From positions 1 to 5,823 of the forward strand of contig CALGUT010000774.1 of NCBI GenBank assembly GCA_937920335.1: DNA of 5,823 nt, in the 5' to 3' direction. Origin of the DNA: an uncultured Opitutales bacterium (GTDB taxonomy: Bacteria > Verrucomicrobiota > Verrucomicrobiia > Opitutales > UBA2995). The position numbers and the translations under genes were made by a program. Each line of letters begins with the position of its first letter. The stretch's first letter is position 1. This document shows positions 1 through 5,823 of the stretch, piece after piece. Under the pieces are notes generated by a model. It ran no database searches, was not told where the DNA came from, and saw only the letters and a program-made list of their open reading frames with translations.

Positions 1-825
1 TCTTTTTACAGCGCTGACTATCCTCCAAATAGGACCACGCTGCGGCAGCGAACGATTTTTTAGGCCCCGGATTGAATTCAAAATATAGATGGAAGTACTA
101 TTTGCCTCAATGAGCCTGGCTATATATTCCTCTGACATCCGATTAGAGGGAATTATGTGCCGAAGAACTAATTCGGGAAACCGCCCCATACCAAAACCTT
201 CATCAACCGCCATATACGCAAGATCCATGTCTTCGCAGGAAATAAGAGACTTTCCTTTTCGACCAAGATTTCGCATTAGATCATCAGTCTCGCATTTTTC
301 GTAATAAGCGACAGCCACTTGCTTGCGGACAACCATACCCGCTCCCGCAGGAGTACATTCCCAATTATAGAGATTTCCCCACTGCACCCTATCAACAGTT
401 CGAACCGCTATAAGCGACATATATTCTTCCATCCAGGAAGGTGGTTCTGATTCAAAATCACCTAAAGCACTGCCTCCCCAGACACCTAACCATTCATATT
501 GCGCGCCTATTTCCCAGGCTTTCTCCAGATAATCCACCTCGAGCACGTTGTCGTCATCCACAAAAATAATCAAATCGCCTTTGGCTTCACGAATCCCACG
601 CAAGCGAGCGGGCGTTAATCCCAGTTCCTGCTCTAGAATGCGCCGTGAATGCGGATGCCAGGAGAGATCCCATTCGTCTTGCAACGATTCATTCGAGGCG
701 TTGTCGATCAAGAGCAACTCCCATTGTTCCTTTGGCAAAGACTGGCAACGAAGGCCTTCCAGCGTTCTACGCAAGAATGATTCTCGTGGATTATGGCTAC
801 AAATAACTACAGAAACCAAATACAT
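1..825 (-). CDS. Family 2 glycosyltransferase (GT2-A), 3' end beyond window
   Basis: An inverting GT-A glycosyltransferase that should move a sugar from a nucleotide-sugar to a lipid-linked glycan at the cytoplasmic face of the inner membrane. The frame is open for 275 codons from ATG at 825 to position 1 with no stop, so the C-terminus is missing. Visible: nucleotide-binding start VSVVICSHNPR (residues 4-14), ELLLIDNAS (36-44), the metal-binding DxD region FVDDDNVL (88-95), GGS (117-119) and an acidic SCEDMDL motif (196-202) in the usual place of the GT2 catalytic base. Its ATG overlaps the stop of the upstream methyltransferase (TAATG), so translation is probably coupled; an AAAAGG lies just before but too close to be a good RBS alone. 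It is a clear paralogue of the glycosyltransferase at 4227-5138, about 55% identical by hand count. The family is sure; donor and acceptor sugars cannot be read from the sequence. Confidence 0.93.
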   Translation of the reverse strand, partial: MYLVSVVICSHNPRESFLRRTLEGLRCQSLPKEQWELLLIDNASNESLQDEWDLSWHPHSRRILEQELGLTPARLRGIREAKGDLIIFVDDDNVLEVDYLEKAWEIGAQYEWLGVWGGSALGDFESEPPSWMEEYMSLIAVRTVDRVQWGNLYNWECTPAGAGMVVRKQVAVAYYEKCETDDLMRNLGRKGKSLISCEDMDLAYMAVDEGFGMGRFPELVLRHIIPSNRMSEEYIARLIEANSTSIYILNSIRGLKNRSLPQRGPIWRIVSAVKR

Positions 826-1574
826 TACCTTTTAATTGACCTTTTTAACTTTGAAAACATAGCACTAATTATAGCACAAAAATACCACCGCATCGGCATA
901 CTTCCATATTGAATCTCTAGAGTGTGTTCCCTCAAAGAAGCTCTAATTGACGCAGACTCCATGTTATGTCTCATTTCCGGATGAATTACATGAGCTATTC
1001 GCGGTTCGGTACCAGCGAGTTCCGGATCCAACTTAGCAACAAACATATTTTGCCTATACCAAGGCTCCACGTTACTCATTCCCCATAACTTCCAACGAAT
1101 AGTATCATCACATTTGTATCCTTTTTCATTGAACAACCCTTGCCAATATTCTGGCCACTGGCAGTTAACATGGTGCTGTCCTTTTTGCCTTGGGCAGGCT
1201 GCAGAAAAATACACCACATCCGCGTGTTTAACCAGTGACTCGATTAACATTTCGCTATACTCACCACTTAAGTGTTCTGCCACTTCTAAACATAGGACAA
1301 CATCAAACCGTTTCCCCAAATCCCAAGGCTGTGTAAGATTTTGTTTTTTAATTAATTCACCTGATACATGCAACTCCTCCTCTAACACAATCACACCGTC
1401 CACGCCTACAACATGACCGACCTCATATTCTAACGCAGATTTCAGCCAGGTACCGCCACCGCAACCAACATCTAAAAGACTATTAATTGCTTCCCCCTTC
1501 AACATCACAGGTAAGGCTTCCGAAGGTCCAGAAACCGAATGAAGGTTCTTAGAGTGCGAATAATTTATTTTCAT
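825..1574 (-). CDS. Class I SAM-dependent methyltransferase
   Basis: A 249-residue Rossmann-fold methyltransferase, probably acting on a sugar of the glycan made by this cluster. SAM-binding motif I is LLDVGCGGGTWL (33-44), followed by the acidic strand end GVDG (57-60). DVVLCLEVAEHL (91-102) is the motif IV region. The segment VNCQWPEYWQGLF (136-148) and the later WYRQN (172-176) are features I associate with Methyltransf_23-like proteins in polysaccharide clusters. The C-terminus (about 229-249) is a hydrophobic then basic tail that could touch the membrane. ATG at 1574 directly follows the TAA of the TylF-like gene with no spacer and no evident Shine-Dalgarno, implying coupling. Its own TAA overlaps the next ATG. 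O-methylation is more likely than N- or C-methylation from context, but this is inference. Confidence 0.9.
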   Translation of the reverse strand: MKINYSHSKNLHSVSGPSEALPVMLKGEAINSLLDVGCGGGTWLKSALEYEVGHVVGVDGVIVLEEELHVSGELIKKQNLTQPWDLGKRFDVVLCLEVAEHLSGEYSEMLIESLVKHADVVYFSAACPRQKGQHHVNCQWPEYWQGLFNEKGYKCDDTIRWKLWGMSNVEPWYRQNMFVAKLDPELAGTEPRIAHVIHPEMRHNMESASIRASLREHTLEIQYGSMPMRWYFCAIISAMFSKLKRSIKR

Positions 1575-2276
1575 TTAGCTAGCTTGAGTTTCTCTTGTCT
1601 CGACACCTTTAAATATATAACATGTTTCGCCAAAGCTTCTGATCCTTTCAGTTGCCGATCTCCTACTTAGGAAATCATGCAAAGCTCGACTACAGCCATC
1701 CCAAGTATAGTAATCGTCTAGAATAATAAGCCCACCAGGCATGACATGTTGATACAAAGATTCTAAGCAGGTCATTGTTGAATCATACCAATCAGCATCA
1801 AGCCGAAGAAGTGAAATAGGCTCTGGCGGGACAAAGTTTTCCATTGTTTCACTAAACCAACCTTTCACTAGACTATATGATTTAGCTCCCGATAACGACA
1901 TTGCCGTATCAGCGAACCCTTCCTCTGCTTTACAATTATCATAAAAATTAGAAGAGTCTTTATCCTGCTGCCATGCCGTGGCGGCCTGACCGTCAATTTC
2001 CTTGGCCAGCGGCAACCCCTCATAGCTATCAAATAAGAAATATTGCCTATTCAATCCCATAATTGAGGCGATTCCCGCACACATACCGCCACGCCAAACA
2101 CCGCATTCAACTACACAACCAGAATGCCCCACAACTCGTTGAGCTAAAATCAGGTTATCGACATAAACACTTTCAGGAATCATAGTATAGTCACTGAATT
2201 TTCTATATATTCGGTGTAGAGGCCTTGACTTAATTTCCTTACCAATTGAAGAGCGTATTGAACGGTAAAATGACAT
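1575..2276 (-). CDS. TylF/MycF-family macrocin O-methyltransferase-like protein
   Basis: A metal-dependent SAM O-methyltransferase of the TylF/MycF family (Pfam TylF), whose known members methylate deoxysugar hydroxyls. Numbering from ATG 2276 (233 residues): SAM motif VVECGVWRGGM (55-65), FDSYEGLP (82-89), then LRLDADWYDST (158-167) and ILDDYY (185-190). The Asp in LDADWYDST and the Asp pair in DDY match the family's Mg-binding positions. Length is normal for the family. Start choice: a TTG at 2315 would add 13 residues, but that extension lies in sequence that seems to belong to a decayed transporter gene, and neither start has a good RBS, so I prefer the ATG. The stop abuts the ATG of the next methyltransferase, making a two-methyltransferase unit followed by a glycosyltransferase. 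Likely substrate: a sugar of the surface glycan (inferred). Confidence 0.9.
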   Translation of the reverse strand: MSFYRSIRSSIGKEIKSRPLHRIYRKFSDYTMIPESVYVDNLILAQRVVGHSGCVVECGVWRGGMCAGIASIMGLNRQYFLFDSYEGLPLAKEIDGQAATAWQQDKDSSNFYDNCKAEEGFADTAMSLSGAKSYSLVKGWFSETMENFVPPEPISLLRLDADWYDSTMTCLESLYQHVMPGGLIILDDYYTWDGCSRALHDFLSRRSATERIRSFGETCYIFKGVETRETQAS

Positions 2277-2293
2277 TCTGTTTGTTTGGTTAA

Positions 2294-2446
2294 TTATGCT
2301 GAAAGAATCTTGCAACTTGAAGAAGACACGCCAAATCCATGGTCTGTGGAATGAGAAGATACTCGATCACGGGAAGGACTGTCCACTACGTTAAAGGTTA
2401 TAGCACCTCTAACATAATCATGATTTGTATATCCAGAAATAGTTTC
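2294..2446 (-). pseudogene. Possible remnant of a Wzt-like ABC transporter C-terminal tail
   Basis: A 50-codon open stretch without a start codon, ending in TAA at 2294-2296 just inside the upstream edge of the TylF-like gene. Its translation includes YVRGAITFNVVDSPSRDR followed by HSTDHGFGV. This recalls the last strands of the C-terminal carbohydrate-binding domain of Wzt-type O-antigen ABC exporter ATPases, which commonly end with a strand like AIxFxVVDS and then a Gly-Val step. An in-frame TAA at 2447-2449 cuts it upstream, and the remaining sequence up to 2541 does not continue the domain in any frame I could read. Seen: the open frame and its tail-like position directly before the methyltransferases. 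Inferred: the rest of wzt was lost by deletion. The match is from memory and short, so confidence is low. Confidence 0.33.
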
Positions 2447-2451
2447 TTAAT

Positions 2452-2497
2452 CCACTGCGCGCACCATAGCGAATATCATAAACCCAGTCTGCGCACC
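2452..2497. repeat. Imperfect 14-base direct repeat, two copies
   Basis: CCACTGCGCGCACC at 2452-2465 and CCAGTCTGCGCACC at 2484-2497 agree at 11 of 14 positions, 32 bases apart start to start. They lie in the part of the gap between the GT4-type gene and the methyltransferases that the putative transporter tail does not explain. Function unknown; two copies are too few for an iteron array and the match could be chance. Confidence 0.2.
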
Positions 2498-2541
2498 GCT
2501 GACCTTTAACAGACGGCTAAAAATAACAGTTACAGTAGGCA

Positions 2542-3837
2542 TCACATCCCACTTTCCATTGTCCCCGGATTGCAGGTCTTTATTGCGCACACTTCGAGCA
2601 ATTCCGAAAACGCCTTAACCATGGCAGCAAAAGAGTGCTGTTCACAATACTCTCTCCAACGGGGTTGCTTATCCTCAATCCATCCAGAGGTATCGTCCGT
2701 AATTTTCCGTATAACCTCCACGATAGCGCGAACATCATCTTGTGGCACCGTTTCACCCAGACGATAGCGCTGAACCCGTTCTGCCATAAGGGAGCCGTCA
2801 GTCACAATCATGGGCTTTTTTAGCAGCGATCCCTTCGTCAACGAATTACTACTATGCGGGAAATCATGATAGGCGGCAAATAACACATCACACGAATTAA
2901 TGACGGCATTATAAGCAGCCTCGTCCGGAACCCTCATACAATGAAAAAACGCGTTTGGAAGTTCCATCATAGCGCGTTCCAGGAATTGCTTCTCTGCCGC
3001 CGTAAATTCGCTCCAAATCACCTCGCCAACAAAGGCAAAGACGAGATCTTTCGTACCAGCGTTGGCTGCAGCCTTAAGAAAGGTGATTACTCCCTTACTG
3101 GGCTTCAAGTGACCAATGAGTAGCACTACCTTTGAGGAACCCGCGAATCTACTTAAGCGTTGTCCCAAAGGATGAGTATAAGTAATAACTTCATCTGTTA
3201 CTTCAGGAAAAACTACAGCTTGCTTACCCATTAGCTCCTCAACCGCGACCACAACACCTTCGTCGAGAACCGCTAAAGCACCCAACCGCTCATGTTTGAG
3301 CAAGCTCTTAAATGGATACTTCGGATCAACGCCAGGAGCAAGCCGACCTGGTGAACGAAACGCATTGGCCTGTAGATAAAGTCCGGACCAGAGGCACTCA
3401 CAGAATGCCACCATATTCTGCACTAACTGGACGTCCCGCTCATATAAGCAGGCGAAAAAACACAAATCAACCGGAGCTTGAAAGGCCTCTGAAACCTCGC
3501 ATAGCGAACGGCGAAAGGCTCGCCCAATGAGTCTGAATCGAAGAGCAGTCTGTAAACTCCGGGGCCTAACAAACCGCGGACCGTTAAGAAAGCGCAAAGC
3601 AGCAAATCTTATTTGGTCGTCCTGAACGACCACACCGTTCTGCTCGAGATACTTTCGCATCTCATCTGGGTCACGGCAAAGCGCTGCGACACGACATCCT
3701 AACTCCAGAAGAGCTTTGCAGTAGAGGCTAAAGAAAGTGAGGTGGTGACCTTTCTCATTCCAGTCAACAAGGGCAATAACTGGCCCTCTCGTTGAATTGG
3801 AAATCGTCAAATCTCCTTTATTTTGTGACAAATTCAA
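2542..3837 (-). CDS. GT-B glycosyltransferase, GT4-like, divergent donor site
   Basis: A glycosyltransferase of the two-domain GT-B fold (up to 431 residues, normal length), probably cytoplasmic and membrane-associated. The N-terminal domain starts VIALVDWNEKGHHLTFF (20-36), the Gly-rich acceptor-side loop of such enzymes. The C-terminal domain begins VVLLIGHLKPSKGV (237-250), the strand and loop that open the donor domain in GT4 enzymes, followed by FAFVGEV (267-273) and the pattern around CDVLFAAYHDFPHSSNSLTKG (316-336), LLKKPMIVTDG (338-348). The usual E-x7-E pair of GT4 is not present at this position. Upstream and downstream gaps both hold gene debris, so it is isolated from its neighbours. 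The start is uncertain: only TTG codons occur (3837, 3831, 3810), while the good AAAGGAG at 3813-3819 fits an ATT at 3804. Donor and acceptor are unknown. Confidence 0.82.
   Translation of the reverse strand: MNLSQNKGDLTISNSTRGPVIALVDWNEKGHHLTFFSLYCKALLELGCRVAALCRDPDEMRKYLEQNGVVVQDDQIRFAALRFLNGPRFVRPRSLQTALRFRLIGRAFRRSLCEVSEAFQAPVDLCFFACLYERDVQLVQNMVAFCECLWSGLYLQANAFRSPGRLAPGVDPKYPFKSLLKHERLGALAVLDEGVVVAVEELMGKQAVVFPEVTDEVITYTHPLGQRLSRFAGSSKVVLLIGHLKPSKGVITFLKAAANAGTKDLVFAFVGEVIWSEFTAAEKQFLERAMMELPNAFFHCMRVPDEAAYNAVINSCDVLFAAYHDFPHSSNSLTKGSLLKKPMIVTDGSLMAERVQRYRLGETVPQDDVRAIVEVIRKITDDTSGWIEDKQPRWREYCEQHSFAAMVKAFSELLEVCAIKTCNPGTMESGM
3813..3819 (-). promoter_or_regulatory. Ribosome binding site bearing on the GT4-like gene start
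   Basis: AAAGGAG on the minus strand. It directly follows a TAA (3818-3820) that ends the decayed frame upstream, the normal layout for an operon junction. GGAG is 8 bases from an ATT at 3802-3804, 5 from an ACG and only 2 from a TTG at 3808-3810. It lies inside the longer TTG-initiated reading frame, which suggests the true protein begins about 10 residues later than the longest open frame. Confidence 0.5.
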
Positions 3838-4017
3838 TAATTAAACTCGTTGAAAATTTTGAAAACAAGCAGCGATACTCGGCGGTCCCTACTACAATCT
3901 TTGATACTCGAAACGATTCCAGCAGACATCCATCGAGCATGCTCATGTACAAGAAGGAAGCCGGACAAACACATCCGCTTTAGCGAGCTCCGGAAGGAAA
4001 TGCATGAAGTCAGTGAC
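3818..4017 (-). pseudogene. Degenerate coding-like stretch, family uncertain
   Basis: Continues from the GT2 remnant upstream but no longer reads as a GT2. In the frame that ends with TGA at 3943-3945 it gives DFMHFLPELAKADVFVRLP. In another frame, ending with TAA at 3818-3820, it gives SKIVVGTAEYRCLFSKFS and FVTK. In this order these weakly recall the blocks VRLxP and S(R)IxVGTxN of the LIC12162-type transferases found in O-antigen clusters, which would need a frameshift between them. I cannot confirm this. The stop falling immediately before the RBS of the GT4-like gene supports the idea that a real gene once ended here. Confidence 0.25.
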
Positions 4018-4220
4018 CTCCTTCAAGAACTCGGCCTGATTATAACTGGGGATACAACTGATATCCGCAGAACCTCTTGAATCATTAACGATAAAGCTGA
4101 TCTTTGGTTTAGTAATTTTTCCAAGAAATTAAAAAGATACTTTTCTTCAGCATAAAAGCATATCTGCCATTTTATTCTTCTAATTCTTTCTTTTAATTAC
4201 TCCCAGCCGTTTTTATCCAT
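4018..4220 (-). pseudogene. Broken family 2 glycosyltransferase gene, N-terminal remnant
   Basis: Begins with ATG at 4220, 6 bases after the stop of the upstream GT2 gene, then reads MDKNGWE, a TAA at 4197-4199, and a further 59-codon open frame in the same phase that includes YAEEKYLFNFLEKLL and ends in LRISVV before going out of phase. Adding one base near 4052-4053 joins this to the next frame and gives LRISVVIPSYNQAEFLKE, the textbook first strand and loop of a GT2 enzyme. So one nonsense codon and one single-base deletion are visible, and the DxD and catalytic parts that should follow are absent. Compared with the two intact GT2 genes here it is a different subfamily (IPSYNQAEF rather than ICSHNPR). 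The GT2 start motif after the repair is the strong evidence; the ATG and first seven codons could be accidental. Confidence 0.5.
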
Positions 4221-4226
4221 GGTAGA

Positions 4227-5138
4227 TCATAACGTCTTCAACTCTGTCCTTGCATCATCTTTACCTTCAAGAAAGGCCTCAAAAAACCTTCTCCTTCTTC
4301 TCGACCACAAGACGCGCCTTCTCAAATAGCCAAAATATTTTCTAATACTACCACGAGACTGATTACCGCTAGTCTCGTCTCCACGAATGGATTGCAATAT
4401 ATACTTTGACCTGGTTATTCCCCTCAACAACCGACAAATATATTCTTCCGTTAAACGAGCCGAGGAAATAAGATGATTTAACTTTAACTCAGGAAACAAC
4501 CCAATACCATACCCTTCGTCAATCGCAGTATAAACAAGATCTTCATCACCACAAGAGATCAAAGAGGAACCGACTCGATCGAGAGACACTTTCAAGTCAT
4601 TTTCTAAAACCGCTTCACGATAAGTTTCCGATATACTGCGCCTAACAATCAATCCTGCACCAATCGGCAACATTGACCAATCCTTCTGATTTCCCCACGA
4701 TTCCCGTTCCACCGTACGAACCGCCAAATAGCCCATATACTCGCCGATCCACCCCGGAGGCTCAGACTCGAACTCTCCAATACAACTACCCCCGAACGCG
4801 CCGATATATTTTCTAGTCTCTGCAATCCGGAGGGCTGATTCTAGATAGGATATATCAAGAACATTGTCATCATCGACAAAAACAAACAAATCTCCCTTCG
4901 CATGCTGAATCCCGCACAATCGTGCATGGGTGAGCCCTAATTCTTTTTCGCGAATATGACTCGCATGGGGATGCCAAGACAAATCAAATAACCCGTCTAA
5001 CGAAACATCAGAGGCGTTGTCGATCAACAAGAGCTCCCATGACTCACACGAAAGAGTCTGCCGTTGTAAAGCCGCAAGAGCTTTCCCTAAATAATCCTTT
5101 CGTGGATTGTGCGAGCAAATAATAACTGAAACATCCAT
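4227..5138 (-). CDS. Family 2 glycosyltransferase (GT2-B)
   Basis: A complete 303-residue GT-A fold, family 2 glycosyltransferase expected to act at the cytoplasmic face of the membrane on a lipid-linked glycan. Features: VSVIICSHNPR (3-13), ELLLIDNAS (35-43), DxD region FVDDDNVL (87-94), EFESEPPGW (122-130), IGAGLIVRR (159-167) and the acidic SCGDEDL (195-201) near the catalytic-base position. The C-terminus is strongly basic, with RRR at 273-275 and RRRRR at 280-284, which may hold the enzyme to acidic lipids. ATG at 5138 has a good RBS. It follows the sulfotransferase-like gene by 10 bases, so the two are likely co-transcribed. It is a paralogue of the gene at 1-825, with all motifs conserved. 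Sugar specificity is unknown. Confidence 0.93.
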   Translation of the reverse strand: MDVSVIICSHNPRKDYLGKALAALQRQTLSCESWELLLIDNASDVSLDGLFDLSWHPHASHIREKELGLTHARLCGIQHAKGDLFVFVDDDNVLDISYLESALRIAETRKYIGAFGGSCIGEFESEPPGWIGEYMGYLAVRTVERESWGNQKDWSMLPIGAGLIVRRSISETYREAVLENDLKVSLDRVGSSLISCGDEDLVYTAIDEGYGIGLFPELKLNHLISSARLTEEYICRLLRGITRSKYILQSIRGDETSGNQSRGSIRKYFGYLRRRVLWSRRRRRFFEAFLEGKDDARTELKTL

Positions 5139-5145
5139 AAGTAAA

Positions 5146-5150
5146 TCCTT
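5146..5150 (-). promoter_or_regulatory. Ribosome binding site of GT2-B
   Basis: AAGGA on the minus strand, 7 bases before ATG 5138. It overlaps the TAA stop (5149-5151) of the upstream sulfotransferase-like gene, supporting coupled expression and this start. Confidence 0.7.
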
Positions 5151-5823
5151 ATTTACTTTTTTTTGTCCAAAGCTCTGAAAAGCGTTCTATCTGTTCGCTT
5201 CCATAAAAATGACGCATGTACTTCGAATTATATATTTTATTTATAACAGTTTCATCAAGCCTGAATTGTTCTTTTACAGCGGAATAAAGCTCATTTTTGC
5301 TTTTGACATTTAAAGCCTTCATAGCCCGCACCTTTAAACCAAACTCACTTAAAGCGGCCTCGTATACATCCGTTAAATCCTCCATTCTGATAACAAGAAT
5401 ATCATACTTATTATTGATATTATTATATATTGAATAACCTTTGATTTTATCAAAAGGCATTTCATACAAATTTACTCCGGTGTAATTCGTAAACTCCTCA
5501 TCAAACCAATTCAGAGCATAGTCTAAATCTAATCGCTCACGGAGAATTGAAACTAAATAATCTGGCCCGTAGTCCTTTATCTCTCCTTCAACAAAATCAA
5601 CATAGTTCTCAAACAAGTTTGATATCACTCTTGAGACCGGATCTCTTACTAAAGTAACAATCTTTATTTTACTCCCCTTACACTCATCAATTACTTTTAA
5701 TATTTTTTCTCCTGCGTCAATATTCCGAGTGTGATTTGAATCTGGAAGGTAATTTCTCAGGTAATAATCCGACAAAAAATGAACATGGAATACCTTAGAA
5801 AACGGTAAGTCTTTTTTCAACAT
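5149..5823 (-). CDS. Putative sulfotransferase-like capsular polysaccharide protein, N-terminus probably beyond window
   Basis: Resembles the NKWYS-type 'putative capsular polysaccharide synthesis' proteins, which look like distant sulfotransferases. VTLVRDPVSRVISNLF (56-71) matches the 3'-phosphate-binding strand and helix of PAPS sulfotransferases (RDPxSR). Then LNWFDEEF (104-111), the segment GVNLYEMPFDKIKGY (116-130), LVIRMEDL (143-150) and, near the end, IYNSKYMRHFY (197-207). The 5'-phosphosulfate loop, usually a GKxGSS-like motif, is not in the 224 residues seen. The visible start, KVFHVHFL (10-17), corresponds to the part that normally follows that loop. The ATG sits exactly at the window edge, so it is probably an internal Met and the gene continues upstream. 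The gene is visibly more AT-rich than its neighbours, suggesting separate acquisition. Sulfation of the glycan is inferred; members of this family are poorly characterised. Confidence 0.75.
   Translation of the reverse strand: MLKKDLPFSKVFHVHFLSDYYLRNYLPDSNHTRNIDAGEKILKVIDECKGSKIKIVTLVRDPVSRVISNLFENYVDFVEGEIKDYGPDYLVSILRERLDLDYALNWFDEEFTNYTGVNLYEMPFDKIKGYSIYNNINNKYDILVIRMEDLTDVYEAALSEFGLKVRAMKALNVKSKNELYSAVKEQFRLDETVINKIYNSKYMRHFYGSEQIERFSELWTKKSK

Noticed and set aside
89..835. Plus-strand open frames of 71 and 95 codons.
   Set aside because: They are shadows of the GT2-A gene, whose minus frame carries all the conserved GT2 motifs.
2277..2315. TTG-initiated 13-residue extension of the TylF-like protein.
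   Set aside because: No RBS, rare start codon, and the stretch overlaps the end of the putative transporter remnant; ATG 2276 gives a normal family length.
2390..2510. Integron attC-like site suggested by GTTAAAG and CTTTAAC.
   Set aside because: The two boxes are in the wrong order and do not match the RYYYAAC/GTTRRRY consensus; no integrase nearby.
2485..2515. GTCTG/CAGAC hairpin as a terminator after the GT4-like gene.
   Set aside because: Five-base stem with an 18-base loop and no T-run after it on the minus strand; too weak to call.
3792..4080. Open frames of 63 and 76 codons on the plus strand in the gap.
   Set aside because: No recognisable product, opposite to all other genes, no good RBS, and the minus strand of the same stretch reads as decayed glycosyltransferase sequence.
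4081..4226. AT-rich segment as a promoter for the GT4-like gene.
   Set aside because: No convincing -35/-10 pair on the minus strand; the AT-rich sequence is better explained as the 5' part of the broken GT2 gene.

Overview
The window is a stretch of a bacterial surface-polysaccharide locus (O-antigen, capsule or exopolysaccharide type). All recognisable genes lie on the minus strand, so transcription runs from position 5823 towards position 1. There is no rRNA, tRNA, CRISPR array or intact insertion sequence. The gene content, the uneven base composition and the decayed gene remnants are typical of a fast-evolving glycan cluster of a Gram-negative bacterium. A proteobacterium is my best guess, but no gene here fixes the taxon.

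In transcription order: (1) a putative sulfotransferase-like capsule protein (5149 to beyond 5823), AT-rich and probably lacking its N-terminus in this window; (2) a family 2 glycosyltransferase, GT2-B (4227-5138), whose RBS overlaps the stop of gene 1; (3) a 389-base gap holding a broken GT2 gene (4018-4220) and a further degenerate coding-like stretch (3818-4017); (4) a GT-B glycosyltransferase of the GT4 type (2542-3837) with an unclear start codon; (5) a gap of about 265 bases that seems to hold the C-terminal tail of a Wzt-like ABC transporter ATPase (2294-2446); (6) a TylF/MycF-type O-methyltransferase (1575-2276); (7) a class I SAM methyltransferase (825-1574); (8) a second family 2 glycosyltransferase, GT2-A (1-825), open at the left edge and not terminated in the window.

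Genes 6, 7 and 8 are fused end to end: TAA directly followed by ATG at 1574/1575, and TAATG at 823-827. They should be translated as a coupled unit. Inferred role: the glycosyltransferases build an oligosaccharide on a membrane lipid carrier, the two methyltransferases methylate sugars on it, and the sulfotransferase-like protein may modify it further. If the Wzt tail is real, the ancestral cluster used an ABC exporter, where terminal methylation often sets chain length.

The most informative points are the scars. GT2-A and GT2-B are paralogues (about 140 identities over about 250 aligned residues by hand count) that sit as direct repeats on both sides of a region with two gene remnants. Restoring one base near 4052 recovers a textbook GT2 N-terminus in the first gap. 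I see no evidence of a wholly new type of system; the interest lies in how the cluster has been rearranged.
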